Source of the DNA: Ceratopteris richardii
Lineage: Eukaryota; Streptophyta; Polypodiopsida; Polypodiales; Pteridaceae
Assembly: GCA_020310875.1 (NCBI GenBank)
Contig: CM035427.1
Coordinates: 90,636,477 to 90,700,476 of the forward strand
DNA length: 64,000 nt
Reading direction: 5' to 3'
A program made the position numbers and the translations under genes. The notes under the pieces are model-generated. The model was not told the origin of the DNA. It saw nothing but the letters and a program-made list of their open reading frames with translations, and did not search any database. Below are positions 1 to 10,940 of the stretch, piece after piece; positions within the stretch are counted from its first letter, which is position 1, and each line of letters opens with the position of its first letter.

Positions 1-1087
1 CAACTGCATAAGGAGCCCTTGGCTGAAACCCATACATAAGCATAAATGGACTATGCCCAGTGGAAGAGTGCTTGGCACTATTATATGCAAACTCTACTAT
101 AGGTAAGTACTCTTCCCAATTAGTTTGCCTTTCATTCACATATGCTCGAAGCATATCCTCTAGGATTTGGTTAACCCTTTCTGTTTGCCCATCCGACTGT
201 GGATGCTCGGCCGTACTCATGCTAAGCTTTGTATCCAACCTTTTGAAGACCGCTCTCCAAAAGTGGCTAGTAAACTTCCTATCCCGATCAGAAACTATGT
301 CTAAAGGAAGACCATATAACCGGTATAGGTTCTCTACAAAGAGTCTAGCCAACTCAGGTGTCTTCACTGTAGTATGTGTTGGAATAAACCTAGCTATTTT
401 TGTTAACCTATCCACAATTACCCAGACCGAGTTGTGCCCTCTCTGTGTCTTAGGTAATCCGACTATAAAGTCCATGGAGATACTCTCCCACTTCCCATTG
501 GGAATATCCAATGGGTGGAGTAGCCCTCCAATCCTCAACCTCTCAGCTTTGTTGACCTGGCATTTATTGCACTTAAGCACATACTCTAGGACGTCCTTAT
601 GAAGTCCAGGCCAATAAAACTGCCTCTTAACAAGATCATAAGTCTTGTTAACTCCTGGGTGTCCCGCACTAGGTGTGTCATGACACTCATATAAAATATG
701 CCGTCTCATCTCAGTATCTCTAGGGACACACACCTTACCTTTATATAACAGATATCCATCATGGACACTGTAATTCTTCCACTTGAATCCTTCTTGAGTA
801 TCCGTCGATACTCCATCCTCATTGTAAACCCGTATATCACGATCCCCATTCTCTATGGCTTCCCAAATCTCGGAATATGCAGGATCAAGCCTACATTTCC
901 CTCTAATAGACTCAAGTAGCTCACTAGTGATCTGAGTAAAACTCAGTCCATTGAGCATAGGCATGCGGCTAAGTGAATCAGCCACTACATTAAACTTTCC
1001 CTTCCTATACCTAAGCTCATAATCAAACTCTTGAAGGGTCTCTGCCCATCGGGCCTTACGACTTTTAAGGTCTGTTTGATTAGAGAG
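1..1087 (-). pseudogene. Gypsy-1 RNase H tail and integrase (open, runs off left edge)
   Basis: This frame is open for all 362 codons from just after the TGA at 1088-1090 to base 1. It starts with the end of RNase H and its link, then an H-H-C-C zinc-binding domain: His in YECHD and GHPG, Cys in LKCNKC (about 550-690). The integrase catalytic core follows: Asp in SMDFIVG (about 475), Asp in SDRDRKF (about 285) and Glu in QTERVNQ (about 180). All zinc ligands and the D-D-E triad are present. The product would insert cDNA copies into the genome. It can be made from the genomic polyprotein only by readthrough of the TGA, so I call it a pseudogene segment, although the domain itself looks intact. 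Confidence 0.88.
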
Positions 1088-2270
1088 TCACTTAATGCTC
1101 TCTTGATCAAACACTATCGTAACTTTGGCACCATATAAATAATGACGCCACTTCTTCAAAGCATGGACTATTGCATACAACTCCTTCTCATAGACGGAGT
1201 AATTCTTTTGAGCCGGTTCTAGTTTCTTGCTCTCAAAAGCTAATGGTCGACCATCCTGTACTAAAACCGCTCCTATAGCAAAATCACTCGCGTCAGTCTC
1301 AACCACAAATGGTTTATTGGGATCTGCTATATGTAAAAGTGGAGCTGTAGCAATTGCTACCTTCAACTTTTCCATACTTTGCTTCTGTTCGTCTCCCCAA
1401 TGAAAGGCTTTCCCTTTCCCTTTAAGCTGTTCCGTCATCGGGACAGTAATTTTGGCATAGTTCTTAATGAATCTTCGATAGAAGCCTGATAAACCTAGGA
1501 AGATTTGCAGCTCCTCCAGGTTCCGTGGATGTGGCCATTCCATAATAGCCCTTACTTTTTCAGGATCCATCTGGATTCCATCTTGGGAGACTATATGCCC
1601 AAGGTACTTAACTTCTGTCTTGAAAAATTCACACTTTGACTCCTTAGCAAAGAGCGAATTTTCCCTTAGCACTTGAAATACTTTTCTCAAGTGTTCCAAG
1701 TGCTCCTGTTCTGAAGCACTATAGATCAGAATGTCATCTAAAAAGTCTACTACAAAGTGTCCTAGATAAGGCCGTAAAACACTATTCATGAGTTTCATGA
1801 AAGTGGCAGGAGCATTGGTGAGACCAAAAGGCATCACCAAAAACTCATAGTGCCCATATCTAGTCCTAAATGCAGTTTTAGGGACATCCTCTGCTCTAAT
1901 CCTGATCTGATGATATCCTGATCTAAGGTCAAGCTTGGTAAAATACCGAGCTTGATGTAACTGATCAAATAGATCTTCCAACCTAGGCATTGGAAATCTA
2001 TTTTTGATAGTTATCTTATTAAGTGCTCTATAATCTATACATAGTCTCATAGAGCCATCTTTCTTTTTAACTAGGAGCATTGGCGATGCCCATGGTGAGT
2101 TACTAGGTTTGATGAAGCCTTTATCTAAATAGTCCTGCAATTGCTTCTCAACCTCCTCATGCTGAGAAACACTAAGCCTATAAGGTGGTCTACAAATAGG
2201 GTTAGTGTTAGTAACAACTTCTATGGCATGGTCAATGTCCCCTCTCTCAGGTGGTAGCCCTCTAGGTAAG
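1088..2270 (-). pseudogene. Gypsy-1 reverse transcriptase and RNase H
   Basis: The frame contains a full RT: the entry motif [10 protein letters not shown], the [12 protein letters not shown] block and the catalytic FLDDILIYS (YxDD-type, Phe in place of Tyr) near 1740. RNase H follows, with [16 protein letters not shown] near 1300 and [12 protein letters not shown] near 1180. The protein ends at a TGA at 1088-1090, and sense coding continues directly after it into integrase, so the stop is a point lesion. Upstream, the frame stays open to about 2270, where the protease-to-RT linker passes into the gag-protease frame; one indel separates the two frames. The RT residues needed for catalysis appear intact. 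Confidence 0.9.
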
Positions 2271-4218
2271 TCAGTGGGACATCTCTGTATTCAAACATAA
2301 GATCCTTAAAACTTTTAACTACACACTCTTGCAAAAAAGAATAGTAGAAAGTCCTGTTCATATTTACATTCAAAGCATGAAAATATACATCAGCTGAGCT
2401 GTCTGTACAATGCTCCATATCATGACTATACAATAAAAACATATCCTGTACATGCTGTGAACAACAGAGACTATACAACTCTAATGATGAGATGAGAGGT
2501 GCACTAGGTACATCTCTCTCTCCCTGAATATAAACTGTACTTCCATTCTTTTCAAACTCGAGTGTGTTATTTTGATAGCTGCGTTTAAGTGTATCTCCCA
2601 ACCCCCATAGCCACTCTCTTCCTAAGACTAGATCTGTCCTCTCCATGTTCATAATTTGGAAGTCCATATGATCTGTATAATCCTGCATCTTGACTTCCAA
2701 ATTGGATACCATCGTATCCCATATTCTTTTATCTTGCCCTTGCATCATAGATACAATGTATTTATGTGCACTAGGCTGTTGGGGAATCTTCAATTTCTTG
2801 ACCAAAGCATAGTTAATGAAATTATGAGTGGCAGAGTCATCTATCATGACTCGCACCCTGGTCCCGTATACACTACCATGTAGCTTGACCAAGTCATGTG
2901 GTCCAAACTGCGGTGACCACAATGACTGAGTCAAACAACACGTGTGCTCTATATCCTCGTGCATCACCTCCACTCCCTTGCAGCTAGAGCTCCCATGAAT
3001 GGGAAAGGTCTGCACTAGGTGGACCGCCTTTTTGCCCCTTTCAGGAGCCGTACTAGACTCTGGTCCTTTCTTCTTTTCTTCCCCCTTCTTGAGTGGACAG
3101 TTCCACTGTGAGTGGCTAGGGGATAGGCACCTAAAACACAGGTTCTCTCTTTTGGCCTTCTCAAACTGGTCTGTGGATAGCTTAGGCCCTTGTGATCTTT
3201 GTTTTTTAATAAAAACCTTGTTTTTCCCAAAAGGCAACTTTTTCTTAAATTTAGTGGTGCTAAGAGGTTTAAGGGGCTGATCCGTCTCCATAGGAGTATA
3301 CTGAGGACGGTTATGGTCCTCATATATCTGTGCATATTTGATCGCCTCCTCAAACGTCTTAGGCGCATTCCTCCTGACTTCCCTCTTTATGGCTTTATCC
3401 AAGCCCCTAACAAACCCTCTGGTCTTCTGAAAATCATCTAGACCCTTAAGCTTCAAAGTGATCTCTCTATAGTGGGATAGATAGACTGAAAGAGGCCTGC
3501 CTCTTTGAGTAATCCTATCCCACTCATCCCAATTCCTCTCCTCTTCATTTTCAGGAAGAAACTCTTTTAGGAAAAGAGTTTCAAACTGAGTCCAGTCACT
3601 AGGGATAGAGTTCGCCTCCTTAAGACTCATCCACCACTTATAAGCACGCGGGCCGAGGGAGAGACTCGCCTCTAGCACACGATACTCAGGTGGGGTGCCC
3701 TTCAATTGATGCAAATCTTGCCACTTTTGTAAAAAAGTGTAGATTGCATCCTTATTCCTGTCTCGGTCATCCCCCGTGAAGGTTGGTGGCTTTAAGTCTT
3801 TCAGGAGGGGAGCTTCGCTAGAGCTCTCTCCTTTATACTTACTAGGAAGAGAAGTCTCTTTCCTAGTAATCTCTAGAGGAATAGTAGGAGTCTCTCTTTC
3901 CTTCCTAGCTAGAAAAGAGGTGACACTAGTCTCAAGAGAGATCATTTGAGACTTAAGTTGGTGTATAAGAGATGTAATGCTACCCAAATCTTTTTCTAAC
4001 TTGAGGGTTTGCTCTTTCAAGTCAATGAATTGGTCACGAGTGACAAATTCATCTATAAGCTCTTCATAAGTGTACTCTTGCTGTGAAGGCTCTTTTTCTT
4101 CTATATTCTCTTCTATCTCTTGTTCTAACTCTACTTCTTCCATCCTAGCATCCTGATCCTCTAGTTGCTCTCTAGGTGGAGAAGTGGTCTCAACTACTTG
4201 TTTGCCTTTATTTTCCAT
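2221..4218 (-). CDS. Gypsy-1 gag-protease polyprotein (665 aa)
   Basis: The start at 4218 is the first Met after the leader. The N-terminus is very acidic and glutamate-rich, followed by a coiled-coil-like stretch (about residues 60-110) and a retrotransposon gag domain (about 140-300, with the typical KWWMSL and FLPENEEER motifs). A CCHC zinc knuckle follows, [14 protein letters not shown] (about residue 360). A retropepsin-like domain follows near residue 460, but the usual Asp-Ser-Gly reads as Asp-Asp-Ser within [11 protein letters not shown], so the catalytic Gly is missing. The frame closes at 2221 because of an indel near 2270; without it, it would run into RT. Gag would form the particle; protease would cleave the polyprotein. 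Confidence 0.88.
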   Translation of the reverse strand: MENKGKQVVETTSPPREQLEDQDARMEEVELEQEIEENIEEKEPSQQEYTYEELIDEFVTRDQFIDLKEQTLKLEKDLGSITSLIHQLKSQMISLETSVTSFLARKERETPTIPLEITRKETSLPSKYKGESSSEAPLLKDLKPPTFTGDDRDRNKDAIYTFLQKWQDLHQLKGTPPEYRVLEASLSLGPRAYKWWMSLKEANSIPSDWTQFETLFLKEFLPENEEERNWDEWDRITQRGRPLSVYLSHYREITLKLKGLDDFQKTRGFVRGLDKAIKREVRRNAPKTFEEAIKYAQIYEDHNRPQYTPMETDQPLKPLSTTKFKKKLPFGKNKVFIKKQRSQGPKLSTDQFEKAKRENLCFRCLSPSHSQWNCPLKKGEEKKKGPESSTAPERGKKAVHLVQTFPIHGSSSCKGVEVMHEDIEHTCCLTQSLWSPQFGPHDLVKLHGSVYGTRVRVMIDDSATHNFINYALVKKLKIPQQPSAHKYIVSMMQGQDKRIWDTMVSNLEVKMQDYTDHMDFQIMNMERTDLVLGREWLWGLGDTLKRSYQNNTLEFEKNGSTVYIQGERDVPSAPLISSLELYSLCCSQHVQDMFLLYSHDMEHCTDSSADVYFHALNVNMNRTFYYSFLQECVVKSFKDLMFEYRDVPLTYLEGYHLREGTLTMP

Positions 4219-5163
4219 GTTTAAGTACCCTTCCCCCGTTTTCTAACTAGAGAGTATGAAAATGAATGGAAGTAGAGTTTAAATATGCAAGAAGAAGAGA
4301 GATATAACACAAGAGCACTTCCCTGATACAAAGTAGAGTTGCGGAAGCTAAATCCAGGTGGTCCTTGATGCTTCAAGCCGCTGATTTTAAGTCCTCGCCA
4401 GTCCCGAAAAAAATTTGGAAATGTCCGCTTGGTCCGGGGAGGTTCTAGACACCATAAACCATCCAAAATAACACCAAAAGTGCGTAGGAAAAGCCTCAAA
4501 CGGGCAAACTGAATGCAACTGAAGAATTTCAGAAATTTTCCAATCCTCGCCAGTCCACAAAGTGTTGCCCTGCACTTCAAAAATTTGAGACAATCCCAAG
4601 TGAAAAAATTGGATTCGGAGTCCGGATGAAGAAAAACTATGCCCGGGAGTGGCCGCTTAGTTCCTGCTGAAAAACTTCATCTTCATGAATAGATGAGTTT
4701 AAAGAGCTCAAAACTGAGGAATGAAAGCTTCTTTCACCTATCCAACACTCCCCATCCCATAACCACAGCCCATAATACATATATCCCTCATGATTCTTAC
4801 AAAATCTTGATGTAGATCATAGATTTGTAGCTCCAAAGTTTGGGAAAAAATTCGAAATCTTCTCCTATCCAAAGCTCATTGCTACCATTTTCGAAAAAAA
4901 AAAAAACTCAGAGTTCACCTTTGATGGAGCAAAATATCCCACATAGGGGCGCTGCAGCCGGAAGAGATCTCTATATAAAGGGCACAAAAGTGGTGTAGTC
5001 TTCACCCAAGAGGAGGGGAGGAGGGAAGCCCGTCGGCTGCTCTCTGGCCGCCTGTCGCCTGTCGGATCTCTGTACTGGCGCCGCCCGTCGGCTGGGACGC
5101 CTCGGTATGAGTGTCTACTGTTGCGTGGCGCGTCCGTCGCCTGCTCCCTGGCTCGGATACCAA
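4219..5163 (-). other. Gypsy-1 5' leader and primer binding site
   Basis: Between LTR and gag lies a leader of roughly 0.93 kb. At 5151-5162 the plus strand reads GCTCGGATACCA, the complement of a PBS for initiator tRNA-Met (usual form TGGTATCAGAGC, here TGGTATCCGAGC), one base from the LTR. The part at 4950-5160 is unusually GC-rich for the window, with repeated CGTCGGCTG/CGCCTGTCG words. It also holds a TATA-like CTATATAAAG on the opposite (plus) strand near 4972. The part at 4219-4950 is ordinary AT-rich sequence with no long open frame of recognisable type. Confidence 0.75.
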
Positions 5164-5544
5164 TGTGTTAAATCCCTGAGATCCCCCTCATTTTTGGTGG
5201 GGTTCTTGCACAGCGTTCGAGGAAGCACGGAGATCGATGATGTTCTCTTGCCGCCCAGCCGCGTGGTGTGTTCCAAAAATGATTACCCTCTCTCTCTCTA
5301 CACCCAAAATGGGTCATGGTCAAGGTTCCTCTCATGAGTGCCACTTGGCACTCATGTGAGCATCATACTCTATATGAATAAGAGGAGGGTCATACCTCTA
5401 AATACTATTCATATAGGATACTCCATATGACAAGTGCCCTTCTCATTGAGGAGAAACATAGCTGTTTTGGGACAGTTATTTTTTTCTTGCTGTATACATC
5501 TGAATTTGCAAGTCTAATAATTAGTGCCACACCCTAGTGCAACA
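5164..5544 (-). repeat. 5' LTR of Gypsy-1
   Basis: The 381-bp block lies exactly one base beyond the PBS and has TG...CA ends. On the plus strand it starts TGTGTTAAATCC and ends TAGTGCAACA. It contains CT-rich and short inverted segments (for example GAGTGCCACTTGGCACTC near 5335-5352). The boundary at 5544 rests on the TG/CA rule, because the partner LTR is outside the window. Confidence 0.75.
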
Positions 5545-6129
5545 AAAGCCTATATTGGACCACCTTACTATCAAAGATTAAGGTTTTTTGGTAAATAGGA
5601 GATTTTAGGTTAAAAAGGAGGATTTTTTTATAACTACAGAAAGTTTACTTTCTATTTACAAAAGTTTGCTACTTAACTTTAGAGCCTAAAATGTATGAGG
5701 CACAATTATTATTATATTTATGTTTTTTGCTTTATTTTTAGATTTTACTTTCAAGTTTAGAGATCTGACAACCATACATGGAAATCCTTGGTGGTTTATT
5801 TCTAACGATTCAAATCCACAATTCAAAATGTGTTGGCTCACCTTGCGTAGTGAGAAGTGCATCAATGAGAACTTGCTTGGTTACATGTAGATCATGATCA
5901 ATGTCGATTGTGGCTAGGATCTCCTCATTATTGGATAGTTTTGTAATAACAACATTGGAGGCAACATTAGTTTCTCATGCTCCGTGGAAGATGTTTTACC
6001 TTGTCTTCCTTCTTTCCCTCCATTTTGCTCCGCATCTCCTTCTTTCTTTCTTATTCCTTTTTGTTTTGCATCTCCTTACTATCTTACTATGCTATGCTCC
6101 AGATCTCTTTCTTCCTCTCTCACTTGTTT
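5545..6129. other. AT-rich sequence without a recognised gene
   Basis: Between the Gypsy-1 LTR and the copia gag fragment I see pyrimidine-rich and AT-rich sequence, and open frames of low complexity only. It may contain the remains of the same decayed copia element downstream of its zinc knuckle, but I see no protease or integrase motif. Confidence 0.5.
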
Positions 6130-6720
6130 TTGAAATACCTACAATCTTGCATTTTTGTTGCTTTTCTCATGCAATGATAGCATGTCATTGGGTTTCTTAT
6201 CTCTTCCTTTGCTTTGGCTCCTTAACCTATTGTTGTTGGATCCTTTCTTTCTCTCAAGACGACTTGCCTCTAATGACATGAGCATCTTTTGATTCATTGC
6301 TTGCTTTCCTCTTGTTCTCTTTGTTTAGAATTGAGCCTCTCACCCTGTTGTAGCTTACTAAGGGAGATAACCAATGACTCCTAAGAATTAGGAAGAGCCG
6401 TAAGGAGGAATATTAGTTTGAGTTTGTCATCTAATGATGGGAAGCATGTATCTTGAAGTTGCTTAAGAATATTTGTGAAAATTTTAAGGTGGTTTGGGGC
6501 CAAATTTGACTTATTGAGTTGCAATTTGATAAGCCTTCTTGTCAAGTGTATTTGATTTAGAGGGGTCTTGTCCTCATATGTCACCTTTTAACTTCTCCCA
6601 TATGTTTGCAATTGTACGTGTTTTGTGGTCCCTTGAGCTACATGAGTATTTGATTTGTGAAAACCATTTGATGTATCTTATTGACTTCTAGTTGAAGTTT
6701 TCATAATCACCATTTGATGT
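6130..6720 (-). pseudogene. Ty1/copia gag fragment with zinc knuckle (degenerate)
   Basis: On the minus strand, 6720-6381 encodes a Retrotran_gag_2/UBN2-like gag stretch (features such as IHLTRRLIKLQL, then LDDKLKLIFLLTALPNS), with a TGA and a frame change near 6580. Past the stop, near 6190-6135, comes a degraded zinc knuckle, CYHCMRKATKMQDC, in which the expected His is Thr. This order is copia gag. The sequence is not close to the Copia-alpha gag at 23.1 kb, so it is a different family. It directly precedes the truncated LTR of copy A, which may have inserted into it. No clear pol follows at 5545-6130. Confidence 0.65.
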
Positions 6721-6772
6721 TGACAAATGATAGGAAATGATACTATACATGTTCCTTAAGTACTCAAAGAGA

Positions 6773-6965
6773 GTGGAAGCACGAGGACAACACATGGAAG
6801 AAGAATAAGAAGCTTGGAGCACAACACACAATACTGAATGTATTATCAAGTGAATGTACAAAGATAAGTGAACTGTTAGGGTTATAAACATATATACAAG
6901 CTAGGAAAAAAGTGCCCCAGTGGTCCTAGTGTGTTCACACACATCACTACCGAAATATATCAACA
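6773..6965 (-). repeat. Copy A 3' LTR, truncated
   Basis: On the minus strand it begins TGTTGATATATTTCGG right after a purine-rich tract, and continues with GATGTGTGTGAACAC, as do the LTRs at 22640, 52067 and 59270. Homology to the copy C LTR is lost after GTGCTTCC near 6773, so the last 25-30 bases are missing or replaced. Confidence 0.75.
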
Positions 6966-7038
6966 AATTCCCCTAGGGAGTGATGAGGTGAACAAGGAGC
7001 TTGCACTCGTGTATAAAGAGGTGGCAAGCTATGTGGAA

Positions 7039-8438
7039 TCATTTGACAAAAGGAAGTAAGCCCAAAGCTTTGCAGAAAGCTTCAAACTTCTCTTTAGGCA
7101 ACATTCTCCTCTGTGGGCACATATGCCAAACTGATCTCTCGAGCAGAGAACCTCTCCTTGACATAATGATAGTGCACCTCAATGTGCTTGGTGCGAGCAT
7201 GGAACATAGGGTTCCTCGCAACTGCCAATGCGCTCTGAGTGTCGGTGAAGATGGTGTTGGCAGAAGACTGATCAACACCCAGCTGCATCTTCCTAACCAA
7301 GATATGCATGAGCTTCCAAGCATGAAGCAAAAACCACCGGTGGACACACGAGTGTCATAGCAACCAGCCCGGTCAGAGTCAAAAAAAGCATGTAAATCTG
7401 GCGGTAGTGATCCCTTCTTGGGATAAAACAATCCAAGTAGCTTGGTACCACTCAAGTAGCTGGGTACCACTCAAGTAGCGAAAGATTCGCTTAGTTGCCT
7501 TCCAATGCTTGACACCTGTGCAATGCATAAACCTGTTCATTTGTGAGACAACAAATTGAATATTAGGCCGAGTTATGCATAAGTAAATCAAGCATCCAAC
7601 ATCTTGCTGATAGAGAGCATCATCAAATGCATCTCTACCATCATGAGGACTAAACCGTAAACTTGTTTCCATAGGAGTGGCAATAGGTTTGACAATCTTC
7701 AAGGCCAAATGCTGCATTAATGTATCAATATATTTTGTTTGACACAAAGTTATTCCGCCATAAACTTGCATAAACTCAATGCCCAAATAATGATGCAAAT
7801 GCCCCAAATCTAACATCTCAAATGAAGCATGCAAATGAGATGCAGATGAGCCTTAAAATCAGCAATATGTTTCTCATTAGGACCATTGAGAAGCATGTCA
7901 TCAACATAGACAACAATGATAAGAAGCAGATCATTTGCATGCTTAACATCTTTGCATGCTTAACATCATTTGCACGCTTAACATATAAGGTGCTCTTTGT
8001 TGGACTTTTCTCAAGACCATGTGCAATCAAGTAGGCATTTATCTTTTCATACCAAGCACATGGTGCTTTCTTCAAACCATATAATGTCTTTTTGAACCTG
8101 CACACTTTGTTTTCATGCTCTTTCTGCACAAAAGCACGAGGCTGAAAAACATACACTTCTTCGTGCAAGTCACCATTCAGAAATGCAGTTTTAATGTCCA
8201 ATTGATGTACATTCCAACTATGATGAGTTGCAAGTGCACAGATGCTATGAACAATAGTCATTCGGCATGTCGGAGCAAAGGTCTGATCAAAATCAATGCC
8301 TCTTTCTTGAGCATAACCTTTTGCAACAAGCCTAGCCTTATACTTGTCAATTGTTCCATCAAGCTTACGCATCAGCTTGTATACCCACGTAGGCTTGTAT
8401 ACCCACTTAGTGCCAATGGCTTTCTTGCAAGGAGGCAA
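7039..8438 (-). pseudogene. Copy A reverse transcriptase and RNase H (broken)
   Basis: The pieces are an RT N-terminal half (8438-7818; GTKWVYK, then LDIKTAFLNGDLHEEVYVFQ and LYGLKKAPCAWYEKI), the RT C-terminal half (7834-7379; LGHLHHYLGIEFMQV and ITRPNIQFVVSQMNRF), and RNase H (7470-7094; GFCFMLGSSCISW, then HARTKHIEVHYHYVKE). At least two frame changes separate them. The triple short repeat at 7936-7984 lies just before the YVDD region and helps break the frame. As in all Ty1/copia elements, RT follows integrase. Confidence 0.85.
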
Positions 8439-8475
8439 ATCACATAAAGACTAAGTACCATTCTTCATAATAGAA

Positions 8476-9530
8476 TCATATTTTGATAACATCCATCCAA
8501 TTTTTTGAATTTTGTGCTTCATCGAACGAAACAAGCTCATTCTCATCACAAAGACTGGAGGCAACCATAACATAGCAATATGATGCAAAAGAAGCACTAT
8601 GAGAGCCTAAATGAGTATGGTATGATAGAGGTGAATCTAATTTGCTATCTAGCAAAGTTTGCACGAGCCATTTTGGCATAGTTTTTGCCTCCTCTATTTC
8701 AGCCATCTCATCAAGTGCATCATGTAAATCTGCATGAGAAATGGAATGATCTATTTCATCACATGAAATGTGTAAAGGCTGAGAAATTTCCTCATTCGGA
8801 CCAACACTTGACTGTCCACTTGTAAAAAGAGGAAGCAAAGTATCATACACATCTCTAGAGCTAACAAAAGTCTCCTTGGTACATGAAAGTAATGACTGAA
8901 TTGCATCTTCCACAAAAACATCACGGCTAACCAAAATCCTTTAAGATACAGATGATGATAACCAAAATGGATGATACAGATGATAGCCCTTTTTCAGAAC
9001 TACACTCAACAAAAGTACATTTCACTTCTTTATCATCCAATTTCTTGCATTGTTATTCAGGCACTAATGCATATACCGGACAATTGAAGACTCGTAGATG
9101 AGCAATAGATGACTTGCGACCATGCGAAGCCTCATTTGGAGTGATAGAGTGCAATGTTTTAGTGGGACACCTATTAAGTACATATGCTTCACACATAACA
9201 ACCTCAAGCTAGAAGCTATGCGGTAAAGCCTGATTCTTGAGCATACGCCTCCCCATCTCCTGATCTCCCTTTCATCAACTCCATTTTGTTGAGGTGTATA
9301 TGGCACTGTACACTGATGTTTAATCCCATGTTAAGCCAGAAATGCATTAAAATTAGGAGATATATATTCCCCTTCTTGATAAGAACAGAGGTTGCCCATT
9401 TTACATGCCGACATATTTTCAGCCAAAACCAAAAATTGTTTTAAGCACATAAACACTTTGGACTTTGTTTTCAGTGGATACACCCATGCATGCCTGGAAA
9501 AATCATCAATAAAAGTCAGTCCAACAAAGA
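8476..9530 (-). pseudogene. Copy A integrase C-terminal part (broken)
   Basis: On the minus strand, 9530-9331 contains LTFIDDFSRHAWVYP, and 9306-9064 contains the YTPQQNGV block that holds the catalytic Glu; 8934-8476 encodes the variable linker between integrase and RT (RDVFVEDAIQ, then MPKWLVQTL). Frame changes lie near 9300, 9060 and 8940. The second catalytic Asp region is altered (CSYQEGEYIS where copy B has CFDRGGEYIS). Confidence 0.75.
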
Positions 9531-10940
9531 TCTGCCATAGGCATGTGCAAACATCAACTAAGCCTTTGGTATCTATGATTTTTTGGAGTAGCTGCCCTGT
9601 GGTGAGTGAGTCACTTAGTGGGTCAGTCTTTTTTATACATAGCTTGTGCGGCATTCCGAAAGACAGATAAACCCGGCTGGCGCTCGAGTCCTCTCAGCAG
9701 GGAGACAAAGATTGTTGGTATGAACATGTACATCCTGGTTTCAGATGCATGGTTTTAGCAATGGACAAACTCCCTCCCTTCCATTACCCTCTTGAGGCTT
9801 CCTTTCTTACTCTGACACAAAAGAAGACTGGGATAGAACCTACACAGTAAGTCTGGAGATGGCTTTTTAGAGAGGGCATCTTCTCCAACTCATGGTGGAT
9901 GATCTTGTAACTGAGCCCAATACACATTTATTATATGTAGTGCAATGTGCCAGTGGTCAGTTATGTACACCTTCGCATCAGCTTGAAATCAAGATGGTAG
10001 ATTTAGGGACAGGATATGCTGCATATTGTGGGTTTTGGACCACTTTTGTGAGTTATGGGATATCAGCATGGGACAGAGATGCTTGCGTTTCTTGTTGCAT
10101 GAGCTCTAGATATATAGATGGCCTGCTGAGGTGATTAGAGAAACAGATTCAGAGGTAGGTCATGGATTAATTCAGGGCAGTTGCTACAATTAGCCAGCCA
10201 GCAGATCTCAGATTCCACTCCCACAAGACTCCAGGGGAGGATTCAGATCATTTTAACATGCCATGTGCAATATCTGGACCAGGTCTTGACCATGACGGAC
10301 ATTGGGGTCATCTGATACTTAATTTGCCCTTGAGATAGGCTACCCCTTTCTTAATTGATGTTATTATATCTCTCATTATCTTATACTTCATGAGATCCTA
10401 TCTTCTTGTTGTATTGCCTAGGTTGATTAGCCTCCTTTCTGTATCATTGGATGGATTGGAAAGTCTCCAATCCATCCAATGCTACCCCATGCTCGTGATA
10501 GTACTCAGTTTCAGGTTTTTTGGAGCACAGAGGCATTGTGTCAGATTTATCAGTCTGTAATGTTCTGTTCTTATAGGTCATTTTGTTCTTTAGCAGAGGT
10601 TGATATGACATTTCGTTTCATTTCGCTCTCTATCATGCACAGGCATGTGCACATCCTCCCCCCCCCCCCCCCCCCCCCCCAAAAAAACCAACAAAAAAAG
10701 GAAGAAACAAAAAAAACCCTCCGGAGTCCCTTCCCGGCCCCTTTTTCCCACACACACATTTTGTCCCTTTTTTTTTGGGAAGTACAATCTTTGAATGGAC
10801 ATTAAGGCCCTTGAAAACAGGACATTGTGCTTTTTCATTAGAAATGAAGAGCTCTAATGGGCTTACAGACTATGCAGATTCAATTTCTTGAATCTATGCC
10901 TGTGATTGGACTGAATTTTAATATTTCTATGTTTTTGTAG
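9531..10940. other. Upstream intron or flank of the photolyase gene; poly-C tract at 10651-10680
   Basis: No protein homology is recognised in 9531-10940 on either strand. The last part is presumably the intron ending at the TTTTTGTAG acceptor at 10932-10940. A run of nearly 30 C bases (about 10651-10680), followed by A-, C- and T-homopolymer runs to 10780, stands out. I looked for the expected N-terminal photolyase exons here and found none. Confidence 0.5.

Larger units (their letters stand above)
1..5544 (-). mobile_element. Ty3/gypsy LTR retrotransposon (Gypsy-1), 5' LTR to integrase, cut by window edge
   Basis: Reading on the minus strand, the order is 5' LTR (5544-5164), primer binding site (about 5162-5151), a long GC-rich leader, gag-protease (4218-2221), reverse transcriptase-RNase H (about 2270-1088) and integrase (1087-1). 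RT before integrase is the Ty3/gypsy order. The 3' end and second LTR lie off the left edge, so neither LTR identity nor the full target duplication can be read. The copy is well preserved: I see only one frameshift (near 2270) and one in-frame TGA (1088-1090), plus a changed protease motif. It probably inserted fairly recently compared with the other elements here. Confidence 0.93.
6773..9530 (-). mobile_element. Copia-alpha copy A: 5'-truncated Ty1/copia element
   Basis: Reading on the minus strand, from about 9530 to 6966, this copy holds part of integrase, RT and RNase H, ending in a polypurine tract (about 6966-6976) and a truncated 3' LTR. It matches copy B (22.6-27.1 kb) and copy C (55.4-59.3 kb) over long stretches. 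Homology to copy B starts within integrase at LTFIDDFSRHAWVYP (about 9530), so gag, protease and the first integrase part are missing. Many frame changes are present. Compared with copy B it carries three extra short tandem duplications (near 7438-7480, 7936-7984 and 8385-8405). Confidence 0.88.

Noticed and set aside
60..602. 180-codon plus-strand frame
   Set aside because: It is the reverse of the Gypsy-1 integrase, whose minus-strand frame has all zinc and catalytic residues.
2656..3441. Plus-strand frames opposite Gypsy-1 gag-protease
   Set aside because: They are shadows of the well-supported minus-strand gag frame.
5069..5095. TGGCGCCG as a second primer binding site on the plus strand
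   Set aside because: The match to a tRNA end does not extend past eight bases, and no plus-strand LTR or gag follows.
5901..6281. Hydrophobic 126-codon plus-strand frame that looks like a membrane protein
   Set aside because: It is Leu/Phe/Ser-rich from pyrimidine-rich DNA and lies opposite a degraded copia gag knuckle. No conserved pattern is seen.
7001..7360. 119-codon plus-strand frame
   Set aside because: It is the reverse of the copy A RNase H, which is supported by copies B and C.
9892..10134. 80-codon plus-strand frame as an upstream photolyase exon
   Set aside because: It has no similarity to the N-terminal antenna domain and no matching splice donor in phase.
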